64,000 nt of DNA. Source: Planctomycetota bacterium. GTDB taxonomy: Bacteria; Planctomycetota; UBA1135; GCA-002686595. Of this stretch, positions 44,521 to 55,553 are shown in pieces (position 1 is the stretch's first letter; each line of letters starts with the position of its first letter). The position numbers and the translations under genes were made by a program. The notes under the pieces were generated by a model. That model was given only the letters and a program-made list of their open reading frames with translations, was not told where the DNA came from and ran no database searches. The stretch covers positions 62,001 to 126,000 of the forward strand of contig JADHOC010000014.1 of the NCBI GenBank assembly GCA_016779205.1, given 5' to 3'.

Positions 44521-46314
44521 TCAGTCCCCTCCCTCTTCGCTGGAGGTCCGGGCGCGGCCCTTGGGGTGCGCCGGCGGGTAGAGCCCCTCCTCGGGGCCCC
44601 AGGCCTCCACGGGCTGCATGTCGTCACGGTCCCCGTGCCCCGCGCGCTTGGCCGCCAGCTCCTCCTCGTCCATCCAGTACCAGAACTTCGGGAAGTGCTC
44701 GTCCTTGACGTTCGGGAAGTAGCCGCCGAGGCGCGGGCTGAAGGTGGTCTGCGTCACGTAGTTGTAGATGGGCAGCACCGGCAGCTCGTCCACCAGGATG
44801 GCCTCGGCCTCCTGGAGCATGGCCATGCGCTTCGCCGGGTCGAGCTCGGCGGCGGCGTCGCGCACCAGCCGGTCGTAGTCCTCGTTCCCCCAGCCGGTCT
44901 TGTTGTTCTCGCCCCCGGTGACGAAGAGGTCCACGAAGTTGTTGGGGTCCGCGTAGTCGCCGATCCACGCGGAGCGGGAGACGTCGTAGCCGACGTTGGA
45001 CTGGGTGTCGAGGTACACCTTCCACTCCTGGTTCAGGAGCTTCGCGTTGATGCCCAGGTACTTGGACCACGCGTCCGCGATGACGAGCGCGATCTGCATG
45101 TGCGCGTCGGCGGTGTTGTAGTGGATCTCGATGGTGGGGAAGGTCTTGCCGCCGGCGCCGTAGCCCGCCTCCTCCATGAGCCGCTTGGCCTCGGCCACGT
45201 CCTCCTCGTAGCTCGCCCCGTGGGGCATGTTGGCGTTGGTGTACCCCGCGAGGCCGGGGGGCACGAGGGCGTAGGCGGGGACCTGGCCGGCCTTGGTGAC
45301 CTTCTCGCAGATGTCCTTGCGCGGGATGGTCAGGGACAGGGCGCGCCGCACGAGCGGGTCGTCCAGGGGCGGCTTGGTGACGTTGACCCGGTAGAAGTAG
45401 GTGCCCAGGTAGGGGATGGGGTTGAAGTCCTCCCGGGGCATCAGCTCCTGGATGACGTTCGCCGGGGGCACGTCGATCCAGTGGCACTCCCCCGTGAGGT
45501 AGAGGTTGAGCGCCGTCGTGTACGACTCCACGGCCAGGGCGTCCACGGTCTCGAAGGCGACGTTGTCCGCGTCCCAGTACCTGGGGTTCTTGGCGAAGCG
45601 GATGCGGTCGTTCACGCGGCGGAACTCCACCACGTAGGGCCCGTTGCAGACGATGTTCTCGGGGCGCAGCCACTGCTGCTGCCAGCGGTCCGGGAAGCGC
45701 TCCTTCGCCTCCTCGATGTTGCGCCGGTTCACCGGGAACATCGGGTAGAACGCCATGAGCTCCAGGAAGAAGGGCGTCGGCGCCTTGAGGCGGAAGCGGA
45801 TCGTGTACTCGTCGGGCGCGGTGATCCCGACGGTGTCGAACCCGTGCACCGCCTTGCCGTCCTCGACCTCCGTGGTGAACGCCTCGGCGCCCTCCACGTA
45901 CCAGAGCATGTAGGCGTACTCGGCCGCGGTCTGGGGGTCGAGGAAGCGCTCGAAGGACCACATGAAGTCCTCGGCGGTGACCGGGTCGCCGTTGGACCAG
46001 AGGGCGTCTCGGCGCAGGTGGAACGTGTACTCGAGGCCGTCCTCGGACACCTCCCACCGCTCTGCGACCCCCGGGAGGGGTTCAAGTGTCTCGGGGTGAG
46101 ACACGAGCAGGCCCTCGAAGAGCATCCGGATGGCCCGTCCCTCGGGCACCCCGGTCACGGTCGCGGGGTCCAGGGTCTGGACCTCGGTCCCGTTGTTGAA
46201 GACGAAGTCGGCGGGCTCGAGGCGGGCCCCGCGGGTGGCGTAGATCGCCCCCCCGAGGAGGCTCGCCAGGAGGGCGACAGGGATGACCTGGCGGGCGATT
46301 CGTTGAAGGGCCAT
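44521..46314 (-). CDS. oppA: Peptide/oligopeptide-binding protein OppA-type (system 1)
   Basis: A 597-residue SBP_bac_5 family protein. An N-terminal hydrophobic segment (VIPVALLASLLGGAIYA) exports or anchors it; no lipobox is seen. The binding domain opens FVFNNGTEVQTLDPATVTG and has IRMLFEGLLV, GDPVTAEDFMWSFERFLDP, the hinge and SVGYDVSRSAWIGDYADPNNF near the end. It captures peptides and presents them to OppBC. It is first in the operon. Confidence 0.9.
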   Translation of the reverse strand: MALQRIARQVIPVALLASLLGGAIYATRGARLEPADFVFNNGTEVQTLDPATVTGVPEGRAIRMLFEGLLVSHPETLEPLPGVAERWEVSEDGLEYTFHLRRDALWSNGDPVTAEDFMWSFERFLDPQTAAEYAYMLWYVEGAEAFTTEVEDGKAVHGFDTVGITAPDEYTIRFRLKAPTPFFLELMAFYPMFPVNRRNIEEAKERFPDRWQQQWLRPENIVCNGPYVVEFRRVNDRIRFAKNPRYWDADNVAFETVDALAVESYTTALNLYLTGECHWIDVPPANVIQELMPREDFNPIPYLGTYFYRVNVTKPPLDDPLVRRALSLTIPRKDICEKVTKAGQVPAYALVPPGLAGYTNANMPHGASYEEDVAEAKRLMEEAGYGAGGKTFPTIEIHYNTADAHMQIALVIADAWSKYLGINAKLLNQEWKVYLDTQSNVGYDVSRSAWIGDYADPNNFVDLFVTGGENNKTGWGNEDYDRLVRDAAAELDPAKRMAMLQEAEAILVDELPVLPIYNYVTQTTFSPRLGGYFPNVKDEHFPKFWYWMDEEELAAKRAGHGDRDDMQPVEAWGPEEGLYPPAHPKGRARTSSEEGGD

Positions 46315-46434
46315 GGGAGCGTTGTGGCGACGGGGAGGGGGCCGTGCCCGGGGCAGTCTAGGGCATCGCGCCCGCCGTCGGGCGGCCGCTCTCCCGTCCC
46401 GACCGGGCGAGGAGCAGGCCCCGGCGGTGGGTCC

Positions 46435-47595
46435 CTACCGCTCCAGGGCGATGAGCGCCCCGATCGCGCGGTCCACCAGGCCGGGGACTCCGGGGCCGGC
46501 GGCGTTCGCGGCCACCAGGAAGGCGCGGTCGGTGCGCGGGGCGACCCAGGCCGTGGCGAACCAGGTGGTGTTCGATCCGCTGTGGGTCAGGGCCACGCCC
46601 TGGGCCCAGCCGCGCTCCGTGACCAGCCAGCCGAAGGCGTAGTCTTCGAGGCCCACCTGGAGGAGCTGCTCACGGGAGGCCGCCGAGAGGAACGGGTCCT
46701 CGGTCTCCGCCGCGGCGCCGTCGGTGAACTGGAGCACGAAGCGCGCCCAGTCGCTGACGGGCAGGTGCACCGTCCCGGCCGGCCCGAGGGCCGGGTCGTT
46801 GTCGATCTGGACCGGGCGCGCCTCACCCCGCCGGACCGTGTGGCCCCAGGGGGCGTCCTCCTCACCGAGGGTCCCCGGGACCCCGAAGCTGGCCCCCTCG
46901 ATGCCCAGGGGCTCGAACACGTCCTTGACGATCAGCTCCTCCCAGGTGGCGTCCCCGACGGCCTCGATCATGGCTCCGGCGACCATGTAGCCGAGGTTGG
47001 AGTAGAGGAAGCCGGTTCCCGGCGCTCGGGCCGGGGCTCCCTGCAGGGATGCGGCGGCGAGCTCGATGCGGCGCTCCCGGAGCGAGCGGTCCGTGTAGGC
47101 ACGCCAGTTGGGAGCGTTGGCCGGGGCGCCGCTGGTGTGGCGGAGGAACTGGGTCAGGGTGGCCCCGCGGTAACCCTCGTGCACCCTGGCCGCGAGGGCG
47201 GGCAGGACCTCCTCGAGGGTCGAGTCCCAGCGCAGGTGCCCGGCGTCCACCTGCCGGGCCGCCAGGACGGCGGTCATGGCCTTGGTGTCCGAGCCCACGT
47301 GGACCGGGTCGGTCGCCGCGATGGGGGCGGCGCCTCCCGCCTTGCGCAGACCCCAGGCGCCGAGGCTCGTGGGCCCATCGAACCGGGCGATGGCACCCAC
47401 GGCGCCCGGGATCGCGGTGCCCTCGAGGACCCGGGCGAGGGCGGCCGTGAGCTCGGGGTCGACCGCTCCGTCGATGGCCCTGCGTGCCGCCGTCGGGGTC
47501 GAGGGTTCAGGATCGGTCAGAGCCCGCGAGCACTGGCAGGCGAGCGCCGCGACGCCCATCAGGAGGAGCAGGGAGCTGGGGACGCGGAGGAGCAT
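46435..47595 (-). CDS. Beta-lactamase/penicillin-binding-protein-like serine hydrolase, lipoprotein
   Basis: A 386-residue lipoprotein (signal MLLRVPSSLLLLMGVAALAC, Cys20). It has the class C beta-lactamase/DD-peptidase serine motif SDTK (Ser102-Lys105), YSNLGYMVAG as the Tyr-x-Asn motif, and THSGSN as the KTG-equivalent box with His in place of Lys. That pattern is usual for esterase-like or D-aminopeptidase members rather than true beta-lactamases. It lies between the two divergent opp operons, so trimming of peptides for uptake is a testable guess. Confidence 0.85.
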   Translation of the reverse strand: MLLRVPSSLLLLMGVAALACQCSRALTDPEPSTPTAARRAIDGAVDPELTAALARVLEGTAIPGAVGAIARFDGPTSLGAWGLRKAGGAAPIAATDPVHVGSDTKAMTAVLAARQVDAGHLRWDSTLEEVLPALAARVHEGYRGATLTQFLRHTSGAPANAPNWRAYTDRSLRERRIELAAASLQGAPARAPGTGFLYSNLGYMVAGAMIEAVGDATWEELIVKDVFEPLGIEGASFGVPGTLGEEDAPWGHTVRRGEARPVQIDNDPALGPAGTVHLPVSDWARFVLQFTDGAAAETEDPFLSAASREQLLQVGLEDYAFGWLVTERGWAQGVALTHSGSNTTWFATAWVAPRTDRAFLVAANAAGPGVPGLVDRAIGALIALER

Positions 47596-47765
47596 GGGGG
47601 CTGTGGGGGAGCGGGTGGTGGGCGACGCGGTGGGGGGCGGCGTGGAGGGCGCCCGCGCTGGATCGGCGAGGTCGGCTGTCGCCACCGAGCCCGCGGGGAC
47701 TAAGGTAAGGGCCCGCGGGTGCAATGGCACCCGAGGCGACCCATCCGCGAGTTCCCGAACGCCCC

Positions 47766-49835
47766 ATGCTTGAATCCATGCTCGAGTCCACGTTCTCTTC
47801 CGCCCGCTCCTGGAGCCCGACCCTGGCCCTCGGCCTCGTGGCGGCCCTCGCCGCGAGCCCCGTCGCCCACGCCGTTGGCGGAGACGACGCTGACGAGGCG
47901 GTGGTGGACCAGTTCCACCCGGACAAGGGCGACGGCAAGGCGCCGCTCTACGGCGGCCGGGCCATCGTCCACGTGCCCTCCCTGCCGGAGAACATGTGCT
48001 ACCCGATCGAGAACTCGGCGGTCACCCGCCGGTTCCTCTACGAGACGCACGAGACCCTCCTCCTCCAGGACTGGTGGTCCCACGAATACGTCCCCGACGC
48101 GGCCGCGTCCTGGGTCGAGGAGGACCTGGTGGTCCTGAAGCCCGACGCCCCCGCCATCGAGGGCGAGATCGCCGCCCAGGTGGTCCGCCGCGGTGAGGGG
48201 GAGACGGGCCTGCGCGAGGTGCGTGCGGTGTACGGCTCGATCACCGACGCGGGCGCGAACTGGACCATCTCGCCCATGTCCAAGGGCTCGTCGATCGCCG
48301 GCCCCGTCCAGGTGCCCAAGGGAGCCGTGGAGCGCGTCGAGCGCGGCACGGTCTTCACCGTCTCGCTGCGCGAGGGGGTGCGCTGGCAGCCGTCCCTCGT
48401 CTACTCGACGGAGCAGGCGGCCAAGTTCGGAGAGCAGTTCCTCGACTCGGACGACGTGTACTACTCGTGGTCCATCTACCGGAACCCCGAGGTCAACTGC
48501 GACGAGAAGCGCTTCCAGTTCGAGAAGATCTCGGCCTGTGAGGTCGTGGACGAGCTGACCGTGCGCTTCTTCTACGAGAAGCAGTACGCCTACGCGCTGG
48601 AGTCCATCGGCACGTCGCTGACGCTGCTGCCCTCCCACATCTACAACCTGCTGGACGTGCAGTGCCCCGACCACGACGCCGGCGCGTCGCTCAGCAAGCA
48701 GGCCGAGCACCTGAACAAGAACCCGCACAACAAGCTGTGGGTGGGCCTCGGGCCGTACCAGGTCACGGAGTGGACCCAGCAGTACGTCGAGGCCAAGCGC
48801 TTCGTCGACGCCGACGGCAAGCCCGCGTACTTCGACGCGGCCACGCGCCCGGGCTACTTCGACACCATCCGCTGGCGCTACATCGACAACGACGAGGCGG
48901 CCATGAACGCGCTGCTCAACGGCGAGGTCGACTTCTTCGAGCGGGTGAAGTCCGAGGACTACTTCAACGGCCGGGCCACCAGCGAGTCGTTCAGCGAGGA
49001 CTTCTACAAGGGCTTCTTCTACCTCGGCGCCTACGGCTACACGGGTTGGAACCTCTACCGGCCGCAGGTCAAGGACATCGCCGTGCGCAAGGCCATCGCC
49101 ATGGCCTTCGACTTCCAGACCTACCTCGCGACCCAGTACAACGGGCTCGCGCGCCAGATCACCGGCCCCGTTCCGTACCAGAGCGAGGGGTACCCCAGGG
49201 ACATGCCGGCGCTGCCGTACGACCCCGACGGCGCCCTCGACCTGCTCGAGGAGGCCGGCTGGTACGACCGGGACGGCAACGGCATCGCGGACAAGGACGG
49301 GGTGGAGCTCGAGATCGAGTTCCTCTACCCCAGCGGCAACGACGCGTCCAAGCTCTTCGGGATCGCCCTGCAGTCGGCGGTGGAGGACCTCGGGATCAAG
49401 ATCAACCTGGCCTCCCTGGAGTGGGCGACCTTCCTCGAGCGCATCAAGTCGCGCGAGTTCGACGCCTGCAACCTGGCCTGGGTCCCGCCCCTGGAGTCGG
49501 ACCCCGAGCAGCTGTGGCACTCCAAGTGGGGGGCACGGGACAAGAAGTCCTCCAACAACTCCGGCGTCATGGACCCCAAGGTCGACGCCATGATCGAGGG
49601 CATCCAGGCCGAGATCGACCGGGAGACCCGCATGGGGCTGTGGCGTGAGTTCCACCGCTACATCTACCAGGACATCCAGCCGTACATGTTCATGTACAAC
49701 GTGCCCCGCAAGTTCGGCGCGTCCCTCAAGGTCCGCGGGATCCGGCACTCGGCGATCGATCCGGGCTACGTGATCCGCGACTGGTACTTCGTGGACCCCT
49801 CGGTGAAGGGGACACGGAGCAGCCTGGAGAAGTGA
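47766..49835 (+). CDS. oppA: Peptide/oligopeptide-binding protein OppA-type (system 2)
   Basis: A 689-residue SBP_bac_5 family protein, longer than system 1. The start at 47766 gives a signal peptide with SPTLALGLVAALAASPVAHA; the ATG at 47724 is an alternative. It has QAAKFGEQFLDSDDVYYSWSIYRNP, FVDADGKPAYFDAATRPGYFDTIRWRYIDND, DIAVRKAIAMAFDFQTYLATQYNG and LEIEFLYPSGNDASKLFGIALQ. It starts the plus-strand operon oppABCDF and is separated from oppB by a 19-bp hairpin. Confidence 0.88.
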   Translation: MLESMLESTFSSARSWSPTLALGLVAALAASPVAHAVGGDDADEAVVDQFHPDKGDGKAPLYGGRAIVHVPSLPENMCYPIENSAVTRRFLYETHETLLLQDWWSHEYVPDAAASWVEEDLVVLKPDAPAIEGEIAAQVVRRGEGETGLREVRAVYGSITDAGANWTISPMSKGSSIAGPVQVPKGAVERVERGTVFTVSLREGVRWQPSLVYSTEQAAKFGEQFLDSDDVYYSWSIYRNPEVNCDEKRFQFEKISACEVVDELTVRFFYEKQYAYALESIGTSLTLLPSHIYNLLDVQCPDHDAGASLSKQAEHLNKNPHNKLWVGLGPYQVTEWTQQYVEAKRFVDADGKPAYFDAATRPGYFDTIRWRYIDNDEAAMNALLNGEVDFFERVKSEDYFNGRATSESFSEDFYKGFFYLGAYGYTGWNLYRPQVKDIAVRKAIAMAFDFQTYLATQYNGLARQITGPVPYQSEGYPRDMPALPYDPDGALDLLEEAGWYDRDGNGIADKDGVELEIEFLYPSGNDASKLFGIALQSAVEDLGIKINLASLEWATFLERIKSREFDACNLAWVPPLESDPEQLWHSKWGARDKKSSNNSGVMDPKVDAMIEGIQAEIDRETRMGLWREFHRYIYQDIQPYMFMYNVPRKFGASLKVRGIRHSAIDPGYVIRDWYFVDPSVKGTRSSLEK

Positions 49836-49884
49836 ACGGCCGGTCCGGCGCTGGGGATTCCCCGGCCGCCAGGATCCAAAAAGC

Positions 49885-49923
49885 GGCGGCCCGCTGTCGA
49901 GTCGGACTCGACAGCGGGCCGCC
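49885..49923 (+). terminator. Perfect 19-bp inverted repeat between oppA and oppB (possible attenuator)
   Basis: The arms 49885-49903 and 49905-49923 are exact reverse complements with a one-base centre. It lies inside the operon between oppA and oppB and follows AAAAAG. A partial terminator or RNA-stability element that leaves oppA in excess over the permeases would fit; T-rich sequence after it on the plus strand is short. On the minus strand it precedes TTTTTGG. Confidence 0.6.
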
Positions 49924-49983
49924 CCTGTTGTCTGATGGCCCGCCCACAAGGCGCCCCGACCCTCACCGAGTCCCTTCCCCGAC

Positions 49984-51492
49984 GTGCTCGCCTACATCCT
50001 GCGCAGACTCCTGCTGATGATCCCGACGACGATCGGGGTCTCGCTGGTGATCTTCTCGCTCTACCACATCGCACCCGGCGACCCCGCGCTCATCGCGGTG
50101 GGCAGCCAGAGCGATGCGGATCTGGGCGCCGCGAGCGACAACGAGTCGCAGATCGACAAGTTCCGGCGCGAGCACGGCCTCGACCGGAACATCGCCATCC
50201 AGTTCCTCGACTACATCGGGCCGATCAACCTGAGCGCGGACGGGCACCCCTGGTTCAGCTCCCCTCGCTCGGAGCGGACCGTGGAGGAGCGCGAGGTGCC
50301 CGGCGCCGAGGGGCAGACGATCGTGGAGGGCCGCCCGTCGCCCATCGAGCACCTCTACGAGACCGAGGCCGAGGAGCGCAGCACCCTCGACGGGTTGGTC
50401 AAGACCCTCGTCGACGCACCGACCCCGGAGGCCGCGGACGAGGCGAGCGCCGCCCTGGTGGCATTCGCCGGCGAGGCCCCCGGGCAGCGGGACAAGGCCC
50501 TGGCGCGCATCTTCCAGGGGCTCTTCGAGCAGCGCCTGGGCGGGCCGAACCAGGAGCCCGCCATCCGGCGGGTCTCGGACTGCCTCACGGCGGTCGTCGG
50601 GGCGGCTCCCGAGCTCTCCCCCGAGCTCTCCGAGCGCGACGGCGCGCGGCACGAGGTCCGGCGCTGGTTCGCCTGGTACTACACCGAGGGCGGCGGCGAC
50701 CGGACGACCAACTCCGGGGAGAAGCCCTACGGCGGCCTGCTCGCCTTCGACCTGGGTGAGGAGATGCAGTCGGGCCAGTCGGTGCGTGAGGAGATCCTCA
50801 AGCGCCTCAAGGTCACGGTGCCCCTGAGCCTCGTGGCGGTCATCCTCTCTTACATCATCGCGCTCCCCCTGGGGATCGCGAGCGTGCGGCGACAGGGCAC
50901 GGCGCTGGACGGCGGCCTGACCATCGTGCTGTTCGTCCTCTACTCCATCCCGACCTTCTGGGCGGGCCTCATGCTCGTGCTGATCTTCGGCAAGACGGGG
51001 ACGGACCTGCTGCCCATCCTGGGCCTGCACGACAAGGACGCGGACCCCGCCAACACCTTCGCCTACGCCTGGGACACGGTGCTGCACTGCATCCTCCCGG
51101 TCCTGACCCTGACCTACGGCAGCCTCGCCTACCTCTCGCGCCAGATGCGGGCGGGGATGCTCGACGTGATCCGCCAGGACTACATCCGCACGGCCAAGGC
51201 CAAGGGGCTCAGCGATGACCGGGTGGTCTACCGCCACGCCCTGCGGAACTCGATGATCCCGGTGCTGACCCTGCTCGCGTCGATCCTGCCGATCCTGATC
51301 GGGGGCTCGGTCATCGTGGAGTTCATCTTCGACATCCCTGGGATGGGCAAGTACGCCTACGAGGGCCTCCTGCGCCGGGACTTCTCCATCGTGATGGCGA
51401 CCACCATCTTCGTCGGGGTCATGACCCAGCTCGGCATCCTGCTGTCGGACATCGCCTACTCCCTCGTCGATCCCCGGATCCGCCTCCACTGA
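49984..51492 (+). CDS. oppB: OppB/DppB-type permease with a large extracytoplasmic insertion (system 2)
   Basis: A 502-residue permease. First helix LLLMIPTTIGVSLVIFSLYHIAPGDPALIAVG (about residues 9-38) is followed by about 220 residues of soluble sequence (PRSERTVEEREVPGAEGQTI, RIFQGLFEQRLGG) before the core at LKVTVPLSLVAVILSYIIALPLGIASV. The EAA loop is YIRTAKAKGLSDDRVVYRHALRN. It starts with GTG. The insertion is absent from ordinary 310-residue OppB proteins. Confidence 0.87.
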   Translation: MLAYILRRLLLMIPTTIGVSLVIFSLYHIAPGDPALIAVGSQSDADLGAASDNESQIDKFRREHGLDRNIAIQFLDYIGPINLSADGHPWFSSPRSERTVEEREVPGAEGQTIVEGRPSPIEHLYETEAEERSTLDGLVKTLVDAPTPEAADEASAALVAFAGEAPGQRDKALARIFQGLFEQRLGGPNQEPAIRRVSDCLTAVVGAAPELSPELSERDGARHEVRRWFAWYYTEGGGDRTTNSGEKPYGGLLAFDLGEEMQSGQSVREEILKRLKVTVPLSLVAVILSYIIALPLGIASVRRQGTALDGGLTIVLFVLYSIPTFWAGLMLVLIFGKTGTDLLPILGLHDKDADPANTFAYAWDTVLHCILPVLTLTYGSLAYLSRQMRAGMLDVIRQDYIRTAKAKGLSDDRVVYRHALRNSMIPVLTLLASILPILIGGSVIVEFIFDIPGMGKYAYEGLLRRDFSIVMATTIFVGVMTQLGILLSDIAYSLVDPRIRLH

Positions 51493-53353
51493 TGGTCGAA
51501 GAAGTCAGCAACGACGGCGCGCCCAAGCGCAAGCCGAGCTTCAACGACATGAAGCTGGACGAGTCCGGCTTCGCGTCGGAGTACTCGAAGGACTACTGGG
51601 ACCTCGTGTTCGAGCAGCTGGGCAAGCGCACCCTGTTCAAGGTGGGCGTGGCCATCCTGACCCTGCTCTACGGGGTCGCCATCTTCGCGCCCGTGATCGC
51701 CAACGATCGCCCCTTCAAGGTCGAGTCGGTGGACCTGAAGAGCTACGGCAGCGCCCTGCGGATCCTGCGCCCCATGGCCACCACGGCCAACCGGCTGGCG
51801 CAGCAGTCGGACGCCGACTTCGCCGCGTCCCTGGCCGACGCGGCGGCGGGCGCTCCCACCACCCGGGCCGCCGCGGCGAGGGTCGAGTTCGAGGCCGCGA
51901 CGCTGCGGCTGGCGACCATGCGCTCGATGTTGCCCGACGATGCTGCGGAGCCGCTGGCGGCCTTCCAGGAGCACTTCTCCAAGGGCGCCGACCTGCTCGA
52001 CGCCGGCGATAGTGAAGGCGCCGCCGCCGAGTTCGGCGAGGCCAAGACCGTCGCTCGCGCCCTGCGAAAGGACCTCAAGGCCCTCGACCCGGCCAAGCCG
52101 GACGCTGGCGGCGTACCGCTGATCAGCCGCACCGAGCGGCCGCTCCTGGAGTCCATCGCCGCCTGGGAGGTGGTCCTGATGGTGCTCTGGCTCCTGTGGG
52201 CCTCCTGGCCCCTGTGGAACCGACTCTGGAACGGCGTGCTCCTCGGCGGAGACCGCGAGCGGATCCGCAGGTCGCGGCGCCTCAAGCTGGCGGCGTGCTT
52301 CGGCCTCGCGATCCTCTCGAGCGGCCTCTGGCGCAGCACCTTCGGTCCGACCGCCGAGTTCGACTTCGCGACGCACAAGCAGGGCATCACCGACGGGAGC
52401 GTGGTGCTGCTCGCCAAGGGCAAGACGACCGCGGACCTCGCGGCAGACCCCGAGGCCGCCCAGGGAGCCCTCGTGTGGCCGATGGTCCCCTTCGGCTACG
52501 ACGAGCTTCACGCCGACGAGAAGTTCCGGCCGCCGACGTGGACGGAGGGGAGCGCGCGGGACCCCGAGACCGGGCTGCCGCTGGACCTGGTGGGCGAGGA
52601 GCTGGCCGGAGGGCTCGCGCCCGCCGAGGTGGCGATCCAGGTGCGAGTCGGAGAGCCCGAGCTCAACGCCGCGAGCCGTCACCCTCTGGGGACAGACGAG
52701 AGCGGCCGCGACGTGCTCAGCCGGATGATCTGGGGCGGGCGCGTCAGCCTCTCCGTGGGCATCCTGTCCGCCGCGCTCCTGACGATCATCGGGGTCATCA
52801 TCGGCTCCATCGCGGGCTACTTCGGGGGCTGGGTGGACATCGGGATCATGCGCGGCATCGAGATCCTGCAGTCGATCCCCGCGTTCTTCCTGATCCTCCT
52901 GGCGCTGGCATTCACCGACCCCGAGACCGTGCCGCCCATGTTCGCCATCGTGCTGGTCATCGCCATCGTCCGCTGGACGGGCGTGGCGCGCCTGGTGCGC
53001 GGTGAATTCCTGCGGCTGCGCGAGCAGGAGTTCGTGGTCGCCTCCCAGGCGCTGGGCTTCAGCTCCCGGCGGACGATCTTCAAGCACGTCCTGCCGAACG
53101 CCATGTCGCCGGTCCTGGTGGCCGCCGCGTTCTCGGTGGCGGCGGGCATCCTCACCGAGTCCGCGGTCTCGTTCCTCGGCTTCGGTATCCGAGAGCCCGA
53201 CGCCTCGTGGGGCGCGATCGTCAACGAGTCGCGCAACCCCGAGAACTGGTGGATCCAGATGTTCCCGGGCGTGGCGATCTTCGTCACCGTCACCTGCTAC
53301 AACCTCGTCGGCGACGCGATCCGCGACGCCATGGACCCCAAGATGAAGGTCTG

Positions 53354-53354
<1 letters not shown>
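51492..53354 (+). CDS. oppC: OppC/DppC-type permease with insertion and extra membrane helices (system 2)
   Basis: A 620-residue permease. After FKVGVAILTLLYGVAIFAPVIA (helix 1) come about 330 residues not found in ordinary OppC: an Ala-rich helical region, then EVVLMVLWLLWASWPLWN and KLAACFGLAILSSGLW, two probable helices. The core begins about residue 400 with GTDESGRDVLSRMIWGGRVSLSVG and has the EAA loop EFVVASQALGFSSRRTIFKHVLPNAMSP. Its start overlaps the oppB stop by one base. Confidence 0.87.
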
Positions 53355-54360
<1,006 letters not shown>

Positions 54361-54361
<1 letters not shown>

Positions 54362-55404
54362 TGACCATGACCAGCGCAACGAACGAGGAGAGCGGCGCCC
54401 AGGCGGCGACCGACCACCTGCTCGAGGTCCGCGGACTGAAGAAGCACTTCCCCATCCGGCGCGGCGTGCTCCAGCGGCACGTGGGGGACGTGAAGGCCGT
54501 GGACGGCCTGGACTTCACGGTGGGCCGCGGCGAGACGCTCTCGCTGGTGGGGGAGTCGGGGTGCGGCAAGACCACCGCTGGCCGCTCAACGCTGCGGCTC
54601 ATCGAGCCCACGGCGGGCGAGGCGATCTATCGCCCGGACGCCGCCACCGAGGTGGACCTCTTCAAGCTGGGCAAGGCGGAGATGCGCTCGTTCCGGCGCG
54701 ACCTGCAGATCATCTTCCAGGACCCCTATGCCTCCCTGAACCCGCGCATCACCGTCGGCAACGCCGTCGGGGAGGCGCTGCAGGTGCACGGGCTCGCCTC
54801 GGGCTCCGAGCTCCAGGACCAGGTGGCCGAGCTCCTCATGAAGGTCGGCCTGCGCCCGGACGTGGCCAACCGCTTCCCGCACGAGTTCTCCGGCGGCCAG
54901 CGCCAGCGCGTCGGGATCGCGCGAGCCCTCGCGCTGCGTCCCAAGCTCATCGTCTGCGACGAGGCGGTCAGCGCCCTGGACGTCTCCATCCAGGCGCAGG
55001 TGATCAACCTGCTCAAGGACCTGCAGGGGGAGTTCGACCTCTCCTACATCTTCATCGCGCACGACCTCTCGGTCGTCCGCTACATCTCCGACCGGGTGGC
55101 GGTGATGTACCTGGGGCGGATCGTGGAGATCGGGACCGTGGACCAGGTCTTCGACAACCCCCAGCACCCCTACACCCGCGCGCTCCTCTCCGCGATCCCG
55201 CGCGCCGACCGCTCGGAGCGACGGGAGCGCATCCCCCTCACGGGCGATGTGCCCTCGCCCATCTCCCCGCCGTCGGGCTGCTTCTTCCACACCCGCTGCC
55301 CGGTCGCCGAGGCGGGGCGCTGCGACATGGCCTACCCCGAGACCCGGCAGGTGGGCGAGGGCGGCCACCTCGCGGCGTGCCATCTCACCGAGCCCTTCTC
55401 CTGA
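54361..55404 (+). CDS. oppF: Oligopeptide/dipeptide ABC transporter ATP-binding protein OppF-type (system 2)
   Basis: A 347-residue ATPase with Walker [32 protein letters not shown], signature [17 protein letters not shown], Walker [18 protein letters not shown] and the C-terminal cysteine cluster [16 protein letters not shown]. It ends the plus-strand opp operon. It is similar in layout to the system 1 protein, which argues for gene duplication of the operon. Confidence 0.92.
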
Positions 55405-55553
55405 TCGAGCCCCGTTCCTGAGGGCTCCGGCGGGGGAGGTGGCCCCGCCCGGGGGCCGCCGTGCCGGGGCAGCGCCCCGTGCCGGGACGCCACCTGGGCG
55501 AGAATTCCGACGCAGGCTCGCCCTCAGGCCGTGGCCCGACGAAGCTGTGGGTG

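Noticed and set aside
46435-47595. True antibiotic-resistance beta-lactamase
   Set aside because: The third box is HSG rather than KTG/KSG and the protein is a lipoprotein of the general serine hydrolase family.
43630-47703. A 1357-codon plus-strand frame opposite oppC, oppB and oppA of system 1
   Set aside because: It spans three real genes on the other strand and has low-complexity composition; no motif was found.
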